NCBI GenBank assembly: GCA_014218235.1
Contig: CM024759.1
Span: 76,095,079 to 76,159,078, forward strand
DNA: 64,000 nt
Source: Colocasia esculenta
Lineage: Eukaryota; Streptophyta; Magnoliopsida; Alismatales; Araceae
Direction: 5' to 3'
Shown: positions 44,632 through 53,548 of the stretch, piece by piece
Layout of the letters: every line of letters begins with the position of its first letter
Position numbering within the stretch: position 1 is the stretch's first letter
Position numbers and translations under genes: made by a program
The notes under the pieces: generated by a model
The model's input: only the letters and a program-made list of their open reading frames with translations
Told to the model about the DNA's origin: nothing
The model's database searches: none

Positions 44632-45401
44632 TGTGGTGGTGTAATCCTGTTTGGGCCGGAGCCAAACGGGCCTCCACTAGAGAGAAAGAGGGAAGACGAT
44701 CGCCGGTGAGGACGAGGACCTGCAAGACCAGAAGAGGATCAGGGGGGGCCCGGTGAAGACCGGGGAAACCCTCCGATGCCTAAGTCAGTGGAGAGCTTGC
44801 AAGGCAGGGGGTTTCGGAATATGAGGATGTGTTCGCGTGAGCCAGAGAACGTACCTTGCATGGTACTGTACCTGTACTTTTATAGGCGTCGGTGCCAAGG
44901 CCAACATGCGTAACGTCGGTAGATCGTGCCTGAAAAGACGCCTTGATGGACGCGCATAACGGGGGGAGTTATGCGCTAGGCTCCGTTGGGCTGCCAGGCA
45001 GTTCGTGCTCTTGATGATGGAGGACGGGGCCTGGGACGGTTACGACCGCTCCGTAAGCCAGAGAGCCTGCTCGGAACCCTTTGGACACACCTTCCGAGCA
45101 GGTGACCACATGGAGGTTGAACATGGTGTTCGGTGATGTTGAGGGTCGTTCCGCGCAGCAGGGTTACTGTTCCTGATCGGAACCTCTCCGCAGTTGTTCG
45201 GTAGCGGGAGGTACAAATGACCTGCTCGAGGTCATACCGCACGAGACTTGACAGCGTCCGATCAGGTGGGCGGTATCTTGAAGATCTTCACACAGTCTTG
45301 GGAGGGACGTAACCCGTCGGAATGGGGCCACGTCAGCTGACAAGACACGCGAGGGCCGTAGTGGGCCATCATGGGCCTAGGTGGCGGATTTGGCCACCGC
45401 A
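44632..45401 (-). repeat. Tat-A 5' LTR
   Basis: 770 bp, minus reading TGCGGTGGCCAAATC to GATTACACCACCACA. It has a TATA box on minus (CCTATAAAAGTAC near 44885-44872). The first 60 bases resemble the start of the LTR at 47025 (GGTGGCCAAA, CCACCTAGG, ATGGCCCA.TACGGC). Confidence 0.9.
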
Positions 45402-46020
45402 TATACAAATACAAATAATATAAGAATGAACTCAAATATTTTTATATGTATTATTGTGCTATTTATGTACACTCTTATGAATATTTGTGGACATTAAATG
45501 AATATTTGTATGTATTATTTGAAAGATTAAAAAATAAACAAATGATGTATCAAATATACTTGGGGTTGCACCTCCTCACATTGTGAGTTGCAGAGAAATA
45601 TGACTCCTTCCGTCATGCCATGCTCCCGACTAACTGGGAGCATAACATTACTCTTATTTTTAACTAGTTCCTTTGTCTCGCATCAAGTATCAAGTAGAGA
45701 AAATACATACCTTGATAATATATTTTTAATTAGTGTTTTTCTCTATTTTTTAAATTAGAGTATTAGCATGTTACAATTTTTTTGACATTTCTATTATAAC
45801 ATATGATAGTTATTTTCTGCTAGAGGTAAAAATAAATTACATAAAAATGTGCATGGCAGGTGGCAACTATACCTCTATTTAAATTTTGACTTAAACTATA
45901 AAATTTGTGGCTATATTTCTAATTAATGCACTTAGTTTTTTGTAATTTAAAGCGGCTAACAGACATAGAAAAAGACACCCTAAGATAGTACAAATTCTAG
46001 TATATATTGATATGACAATA

Positions 46021-46070
<50 letters not shown>

Positions 46071-47024
46071 GCCAATTATCTTCAGATTTTGAATTATGAA
46101 TTAATGCATACCATCTAATAAACTGAAAACGAATTAGATAAGGGTTGCCATTTGAAATCAAAACTTATTCTACGGCATGATTAAAATCAAAACTCAGCCT
46201 TCAGATTTCGCATTCACGTGATCTTCTTGAATGTGAGTGAGTGTTCATAATTTTATTGTGGGACAAGTTTAAAGAAAGACTTTTCGTCCCCAAGGTCGGG
46301 CAAAAAGTATTCGCGGGGTCCATTTAATAGGGCTGACTGTCAGAGTCGAAATTAAAAATATTATTTTTACATCTATTTTTATAAAAAAAATTAAAAATAA
46401 GTGAAAATAAAAAGTAATAAAAAATATTTGATATGATCAAATGATAGATGTATGTAGTATTACGAGTAGTGATAAAGAGATATCTTTAATAATAATAAGC
46501 ATAATAAATGCTAAGAGAGATACATTAATTAGATTCTATTTACAAATTAAGAAGAAGTTAAAATTATTCTAACTTTTTTAATATAAAAAATAAGATTTAA
46601 GGGTATATATTTGTAAATAAAATAAAATTTATATTATCAAAAATAAAAATAAAAAAAAAATAATTGAAAATGAAAAAATAAATACAAAAAAAATCAAAAA
46701 AATGAGACGAAAAACTAAAAAAACTGATATCCATTAACAGCCCTACAATCTTAGTCATTGGTCCAATAAAACACCCTATGGGAAGCACCGCCATGCAAGA
46801 TTCCACTGCCCTCGCACATGTGGCATGACCTTTTGTTTTGCTAGATAAGTGTAGTTTGTATTAAATGTAGAATGTATAGAATCCATATCTACACAATTAA
46901 GCCGTAGATTAAGGCCAAAAGACCCTTCGGAGGTTCTAAGAGAGTGCACTCTAATTATTTAAGGAGATGAAATATTCAAACTCCACCAGAGCAATTCATT
47001 GGGCACCAAAATTAAAATTGAATT
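45402..47024. other. AT-rich spacer between two head-to-head Tat elements
   Basis: No gene recognised. It contains the (CT)n run at 46024-46064 and long A/T-rich tracts near 46370-46720. GAATT at 47020-47024 is the left target duplication of the next element. Confidence 0.55.
46024..46064. repeat. (CT)n microsatellite
   Basis: About twenty uninterrupted CT units. Confidence 0.95.
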
Positions 47025-47832
47025 TGTGGTGGCCAAACTTGGCCACCTAGGTCCACAATGGCCCATTACGGCACTCGAAGGTCACGTCAATAGGCGTGGC
47101 TCTTCTTCTGGGCGCCACGTCCTTATAAGGACCGCTTAGGGGCCTTCAAAGGTGACCCCCGTGATCGGGCTTCACCAAGCCTCCCAGCGGCATGTCTCCG
47201 AACAACTCCGCTGATTCAAAATGGGCCTCGCCCGCTGAGCAAAGAGGCCAGGCGTCCACGACCTGTCCGGAGCGGACTTCGCCTACGAGCAGGCTGCTGG
47301 TTGCCAGCGCACCGAACAGCCATGGCGGTTAACCGAAACAGCGGGGTCAACCTCCCTTACGGGCTACCTGCTCGGTGACCTCCACCAAAGGCTTCCGAGC
47401 AGCCCTCACCTCTCGTCGTGGCGGTGTAACTGCCGCAGGCCACACGCCCCACGATCCAAAAGTGCATTAACTGCCAAACACTCCAACGGGCGTGCAGGTG
47501 TGTAACCTCCCGTGGTGCGCACCAACCGACGCGCCCTTTCAGGCATGATCCAGGGGCGTTACGGCCGTCTACCTCAGCGTCCATGCCTATAAAAACGTAC
47601 AGTATAGTGCCATGCAGAGGTACGCATTCTCTCTCACGCTGCCACACGAAAACTCCCTGCCTTTCAAGCCTCTCAGTGACTTAGGCATCGGAGGGTTTTC
47701 CCCGGTCTTCACCGGCCCCCCCTGATCTTTTCTGGTAATTGCAGGATCCTTCGTCCGCCTCCGGCGATCGTCATCTCCCTACACAAGTGTTAGGCTGATC
47801 CGCTCTGGCCCAACAAGGAAAAGGTCTTCACA
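47025..47832 (+). repeat. Tat-B 5' LTR
   Basis: 808 bp with a TATA box CCTATAAAAAC near 47587. Differences from the 3' LTR include clear substitutions (for example CCACAATGG versus CCATCATGG near the start) as well as single-base indels. Confidence 0.95.
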
Positions 47833-47833
47833 C

Positions 47834-47854
47834 TTTGGCGGCCGTCTGTGGGAA
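47834..47854 (+). promoter_or_regulatory. Tat-B primer-binding site
   Basis: TTTGGCGGCCGTCTGTGGG one base after the LTR. Same site as Tat-A except for one additional G. Confidence 0.75.
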
Positions 47855-47864
47855 CGACATAGCC

Positions 47865-49430
47865 ATGGCTCGCGGACGAACCTCTTACTAGAACGTAGGG
47901 AGTAGGCGGCGAGATCCCGCCAGTCACGAGCGGAGTCTCGCCTGCGATCCCCTCCCATCGACGTCAACATCGCCCCTGCTGGCGCCAACAACGACGTCCC
48001 CGTACCAGTGGTCGCTGCGCCGGCGACTGCCCTGGAGATGGCTGAACTCCGGGGACAGATGCAACAGTTAACGAGCGTCTGTCTCGCCCTGCAGGCTCTG
48101 TTGGTTGGACCACCATCCCCAGTGGTTCCCCTGCCACGAGAGCGGCAGGCGGAGTCGTCGCATCGACGGTCTCGCGTCCTTCCGACGCCTTGGGAGAGCA
48201 GGCAGACTCACTCACCGTTCGCGTTGATCCCCGTCTGAGGAGCGGGCACGGAGCGCGAGGGCGTTCAACCGTCGCTCTGTAGCCGCCCCGTCCACCGCGC
48301 TCAGTTGTGGCCGCGAACTCCAAGGGTCCACCGAGAGGGCTTCGCCAATTCTGAGCAGGAGCTCGCCAGGCGCCTACGACGCGTTGTCTACCTGGAGCGC
48401 GCGTGGACGCGATGATCCAGCGCGCGGAGGGGAAAGCTCCGGCGGATGATGACCTGGACTTCCGCCCCTTTCAGCAGGGAGATCCTGGAAGCTCGGGTCT
48501 CTCCCAAGCTCCCTCTGCCCACATCGCACCCTATGACGGCACCACCGATCGGCGACCACATCCACGGCTTTGAGTCGCACATGGTGTTCCACGGAGCATC
48601 AGACACGGCCAAGTGCAGGCCTTCCCTGCGACCCTTAAGGTGACTGCCAGAGCCTGGTTCGAGACCCTTCCGGCGGGCTCTATCTCCTCCTTCCGCCAAA
48701 ACGAAGAAGTCCTTTCGGGACAACTTCCTTGGTGGAAGGTCACAGCCGCGAACGACGGCTTCCCTCCTGGCCGTACGTCAGAAGAAGGGCGAAGTGCTCT
48801 GGGACTTTGTCAAAAGGTTCCGAACAGAGGCGCTTCGCATCTCGCGCCTGGACGTCCCTCTGGCGACCAGTGCCCTCATTCAGGGCACTCGCGACGGCTT
48901 CTTGCAGAGGACCCTCGACGTCCAGCAACCCGCCACCCTCGCCGAGCTAGTCTCCATTGCGCAACGCCATGCGTCTTGCGAGGAGAGTCTAGCAGCGGGT
49001 AGGGCGGAGCAGGGGGAGCAGTCGGACAAGAAGAGGCCCTCCGACAACGGCTCCGACCGTGATCGGAAAAAAGGACGACGTAATGGCGACTCTCCGCGCC
49101 GTCCGCGCCCCTTCACCAACTACACACCTCTTACTGTGGCACCCGAACAGATCCTGGCGGAGATCAGGAACGAAGCATACGTTTGGTGGCCACAGAGGAT
49201 GCATTCCGACCCCCGGAGGCGCGACCAAAACAAGTACTGTCGCTTTCATCGCGACCACGGCCACGACACCTCCGAGTGCCGCCAGCTTAAGGACGAGATT
49301 GAAGACCTTATCAAGCGCGGCTACCTTGGGCGTTCGTGCGCCGGAATGAAGACCGCCCCAGACGCTGAGAGCGGACTCCCGAGCAGCCGATCAACAATGA
49401 GCCCAACGGCCAGGAGATCAATGTGATCGC
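47865..49430 (+). pseudogene. gag: Tat-B gag, frameshifted
   Basis: ATG at 47865 opens MARGRTSY then a TAG. Capsid pieces: EGKAPADDDLDF (48420), HIHGFESHMVFHGASDTAKC (48560-48620), TARAWFETLPAGSISSFRQ (48640-48700). The longest intact piece, 48794-49426, reads LWDFVKRFRTEALRISRLDVP, TLAELVSIAQRHASCEESLA and a basic K-K-R-P-S-D-N linker, and ends with KYCRFHRDHGHDTSECRQLK (C-H-H-C-type knuckle) and DEIEDLIKRGYL. This C-terminal knuckle style is typical of Tat gag. Confidence 0.92.
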
Positions 49431-49539
49431 GGGAGGCTTCAGCGCAAGCGGCGGAGAAAGCACTCGAAGCGACGCGATTACGCACGGCGAGTGCACGTTG
49501 TGGATAGGCCTTCGGCACTCGTCGACTCCATATCCCACC

Positions 49540-49990
49540 AGTCCTGCACGCGCACCGCCCGAGGGGCTATAACCTTCTCAGACGAAGACCTTGTAGGGGT
49601 TACTACCCCACACGCTGATGCGCTGGTCATTCGGCCACCCTCAATCATTGTAATGTGCGCCGATTTTGGTGGATAATGGAAGTGCCCCCGATGTCTTGGC
49701 TTATGATTGCTTTGTCCTCATGGGCTAAAAACCGATCAACTCGCCCCCGTAAACTCGCCTTTGTTTGGCTTTCGGGAGTTTCGTGCAACCCATGGGAAGA
49801 GTTCGCCTCCCGATCACTTTAGGGACGGCGCCAAGGGTCGTGACCAAGGTGGTCGACTTCTGGTCATCAACAATATGCCTGGTTACAACGCCATCCTCGG
49901 CAGAGGCCTGATCGGGCGCATCAAAGCGGTACCTTCGTCACTCCATCAGAAGATGAAGTTTCCGACCCTGAGCGGAGTCGGCGAGGTACT
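49540..49990 (+). pseudogene. Tat-B aspartic protease
   Basis: GAITFSDEDLVGVTTPHADALV leads to PILVDNGSAPDVLAYDCF (about 49660-49715), the active site, with DNGS where most retroelements have DSG/DTG. After a shift, NMPGYNAILGRGLIGRIKAV and LHQKMKFPT (49870-49960) close the domain. Confidence 0.85.
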
Positions 49991-49993
49991 CGG

Positions 49994-51060
49994 GTGTCAG
50001 CGCGAGTCTTGCTGGTGCTATGTCCTTTCTTTAAGAGACAAGCAACCACTCGCAGATCGGCCCCACCAACGTCCGATCAGCCCTCCACCAGCCGAGGAAC
50101 GCCTGCTGAAGATTTACTTCCCGTCCAGGTAGACGATGACCCCGAGCACGTCTTATACATTGGCGCCTTGCTGGCAGAGGCCGAGCAGCAACGCTACAGG
50201 GCCTTTCTGCTTGCCAATTTGGACGTGTTCGCTTGGTCTGATGACGAACTTCCGGGGATTCCTCCGGGAGTGATGGTGCATCGCCTCCGTCTGGACCCCC
50301 GGGTCCCACCAGTTCAGCAGAGGAGGCGACCTGTGAACCGGGAACGGCAGACGGTGATCCAGGATCACGTCATCAAAAGCCGAACTGTTGGGCTCCTCCG
50401 AGAAGCCCAATACCCAAGATGGATCTCCAATGTGGTCCTCGTACGCAAGGCCAATGGTAAATGGCGTGTGTGCGTCGACTACAAGGATCTCAACAAAGCG
50501 ACGCCCAGGATAATTTCCCCTGCTGCGCATCGATCAGCTTGTGGACGCTACTTCCGGGCACGAGCTTCTCAGCTTCCTGGACGCCTACTCTGGTACCACC
50601 AGATCAGTATGCATTCTCCGGATCAAGACACCACGACGTTCGTCACAGACCTAGGCTTATACTGTTTCACAGAATGCCTTTCGGTCTAAAGAAAGCCGGC
50701 GCAACCTACCAGCGGCTGGTCAATAAAATGTTCGAACAGCAGATTGGGCGCAACATGGAGGTCTACGTCGACGACATGCTGGTCAAGACGCTTCCGAGCA
50801 TCGACCACATCTCCGACCTCCAGGAAACTTTCGCAACCCTGCTGGAGTACAATATGAAACTCAACCCTTCAAGTGCGCATTTGGCGTTCGTTCGGGTAAT
50901 CCTCGGTTTCCTCGTGTCAAATAGAGGAATGAGGCAAACCCGGAGAAATCCAAGCTGTGCTGGAGATGAGCAGTCCTAAGACAGTGCGCGACGTGAGGGG
51001 CGTCTTGCGGCACTGAACCGTTCTGTCCCAGCAGCCAGCAGAAAGAAATTTTAAATTCTT
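49994..51060 (+). pseudogene. Tat-B reverse transcriptase
   Basis: 50130-50510 is open: EHVLYIGALLAEAEQQRYRA, FLLANLDVFAWSDDELPGI, NRERQTVIQDHVIKSRTVG, YPRWISNVVLVRKANGKWR and CVDYKDLNKATP. Palm sequence (SFLDAYSGYHQISM-like) is frameshifted. Then MPFGLKKAGATYQRLVNKMF and the catalytic MEVYVDDMLVKTL (50755-50794). LGFLVSNRGM starts the thumb. Confidence 0.95.
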
Positions 51061-51585
51061 CAAGTTGCTCCGAGGCCCTAAGAACGCTCGAAGCAAGGGG
51101 CAAGTACGGTGGACTGAGGAGTGTGAAGCCGCCTTCACCGAGCTGAAGGCTATTTGGCGGCCCCACTATTTCTCTCAAAGCTCGTGCTCGGAGAACCATT
51201 GTTTGTATACCTCTCGGTTACCGAACAAACACTCCATCAGCGCGGTTTTGATCAGAGAAGAAGGAGCGGCGCAGCACCCAGTGACTACATCAGTAGGGTC
51301 CTCCAAGAAGCTGAAAGGAGGTACCCTCGAGTGAGAGAAACCGGCCCTCGCCTTGGTCACAGCTGCTCGGAAGCTCAGGCCCTACTTTCAGGCCCATTCA
51401 GTGACACCTCACCGACAAACCACTGAAGTCTATACTACAGCGGCCAGAGGCTTCTGGCAGGCTTATCAAATGGGCCATTGAGCTCGGCGAATTTGACATC
51501 AGTTTTCATCCAAGAACAACAATCAAGGCACAAGCATTGGCAGACTTCGTCGCGGAATGTACTCTCCCTACCGAGCAGGACCCGC
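51061..51585 (+). pseudogene. Tat-B RNase H (gypsy type)
   Basis: FKLLRGPKNARSKGQVRWTEE, ECEAAFTELKA, LYTSRL or VYLSVTEQTLHQ in shifted frames, YISRVLQEAERRYPRV, then FDISFHPRTTIKAQALADFV in another frame. This is the ordinary RNase H linked to RT. Confidence 0.85.
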
Positions 51586-52030
51586 TGTTGGCTGACGAGC
51601 CCCCATGGGAGCTCTACGTGGATGGATCCTCTTGCGTCACAGGGTGTGGAGCAGGATTGGTCCTCACTTCCTCGGAAGGGTTAGAGTTTCAGTATGCCCT
51701 TTGATTCCGCTTCGCAGCTTCCAATAATGTCGTCGAATACGAAGCATTGCTGTCCGGTATTCGCATGGCTAGGCACCTCGGAGCCCTACGGCTGAGATTT
51801 TCACTGACTCCTAGTTGGTCGCTAGCCAAGTGAACGGGCAGTTCGAAGCAAGGGAGCCCCGTATGGCCCAATACGTCCAGCAAGTCAAAAGTCAGACAGA
51901 AGGTCTCCTTTACTTCGAAGTCATACACGTCCCACAGGAGCAGAATGCGCGAGCAGATGCACTTGCCAAGTTGGCATCCTCAGGTGACATCACCCTTTCC
52001 GCTCTGTGTTTATGAGAGCTCGCCTCGCCG
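51586..52030 (+). pseudogene. Tat-B second (archaeal-type) RNase H
   Basis: DEPPWELYVDGSSCVTGCGAG (first Asp), EYEALLSGIRMARHLGALRL (Glu), then YFEVIHVPQEQNARADALAK (Asp) in 51815-52015. It directly follows the first RNase H, so the element has the dual-RNase H layout known for Tat elements. Confidence 0.85.
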
Positions 52031-52049
52031 AGCACCGAAGTAGACGTCG

Positions 52050-53313
52050 CGGCCGTAGTAGAGATGGTCCACCAGCTCCGAGCTGGATGGGACCCTCTCT
52101 TGGCGTACTTAATCCGGGGTGAGCTTCCGCCCCCCCGAAACAGCGAAGCTCGGAAAATCATGATGCGTTCTCAGCATTTCACCCTCGTAGAAGGCAAGCT
52201 AACGGTGGTTCCTTTCAAGAACTCTTCTACGGTGCCTCACCCTGAGGAGGCACTTGCTGCCACCGAAGAAGTCCAGAGGGGTTGTGCGGAAGCCACTGGG
52301 GGGCAGAACGTTAGCACGCAGCATCATCCGAGCAGGGTTCTGGTGGCCTTCTCTTCAGAAGGATTGCATGTCCTTTGTCAGGAAATGCCCGGAATGCCAA
52401 AAGTTCGAGGAGCTCATCAAGCAACCCGCCGAACAGCTTCATAACCTGTTCCAACCGCGCCCTTTTGCCAAATGGGGAATCGACATCCTGGGTCCCTTCC
52501 CAGAGGCCCAAGGTCGGAAGAAGTTTCTGTTTGTGGCATCGACTACTTCACCAAGTGGATCGAAGCCGAACCCCATCGCCGCAATCACCGAACGGCCGCC
52601 TGGAAGTTCTTCTGGAAGAACCTCCTTTGCCGGTTCGGTATCCCAAGGGTGATCACCTCTGACAACGAGAAATAGTTCAACAGCTTCTTCAAGCAAAAGT
52701 GTGCCGAGCTCGGTATTTACACCATTTCACTTCTGTGGCGCATCCCCAAGCAAACGGTTTGGTTGGAAAATGCCAACCGAACGTTGCTACAACGGGATCC
52801 GCACAGAGTAGAGGCAGCAGGGGGCTCGTGGATTGATGAGCTCCCCAACGTTGATATGGTGTCACCGACTACGGCTCGGGTAGCAACGGAGAAACGCCTT
52901 TCCACTGGGCCTACGGCTCAGAAGCATTGTGCCTCTGGAAGTGGCTCTTCCCACCATTCGAACAACCCACTTTGATGAAGCCGCCAACAACCGTGCTCTT
53001 CGGGAAAACTTAGACATGCTTGACGAACGACAAGAACGACGCCAGCATTCGTCTCGTTTCTTATCAGCAACGGCTTGCACAATATTATAATGCGCGAGTT
53101 CGTGAAAGGCACTTCAACATGGGAGATTTGGTTCTGCGCCGCTGTTCGGCTTCGGACCCCCGAAGAGCAGTCGGCAAGCTTGCCATTAAATGGGAAGGAC
53201 CTTATCAGGTCACCCATGTCCTTGGGAAAGGCTCATACAAGCTAACTACCCCTAGTGGCGAAGTCATACCCCGGACTTGGCATGTATCTAATCTCAAGAC
53301 TTATTATTTGTAA
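52050..53313 (+). pseudogene. Tat-B integrase
   Basis: SEARKIMMRSQHFTLVEGKL, then a finger with FVRKCPECQKFEELIKQPAE (52365-52430), core WGIDILGPFPEAQGRKKFLF (first Asp), DYFTKWIEAEPHRRNH, RFGIPRVITSDNEK (second Asp) and a shifted E block. The C-terminal piece 53020-53313 is intact: MGDLVLRRCSASDPRRAVGKL, KWEGPYQVTHVLGKGSYKL and PRTWHVSNLKTYYL. It has no chromodomain, as expected outside chromoviruses. Confidence 0.92.
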
Positions 53314-53548
53314 AAGTCCTCTATCGGCACCCTACTTCTCTTCTCCCCGTTCCTATGGTGCGCCTGGAGTTGGGTCCGGAACTGATCCATACTTCAGGGT
53401 CCTTCCACTTGAAGTGGACGTGTTGACCTCTCAGGTACGACGAGCGTTGAACATTCACCCCTGGTTGGGAACCCTATTCGGATCTCGTAGACCTGTGCGT
53501 ACATGCAACGCTTGTAAACCACAGATTTCGATCCGATCAAGAACTATG

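Larger units (their letters stand above)
39870..45401 (-). mobile_element. Tat-A: minus-strand Tat-lineage Ty3/gypsy element, 5' portion
   Basis: Read on minus: 5' LTR (45401-44632), primer site, gag, protease, RT, RNase H, second RNase H, and integrase up to the point where gypsy-2 is inserted. Sequence is close to the plus-strand element at 47025-57642, so both are one family. Domain order, long gag, DNGS protease motif and two RNase H domains fit the Tat lineage. The rest of integrase, any antisense gene and most of the 3' LTR are missing or hidden in the 100-N gap. Confidence 0.9.

Noticed and set aside
29981..45406. Target duplication for Tat-A
   Set aside because: TAACT and TATAC do not match.
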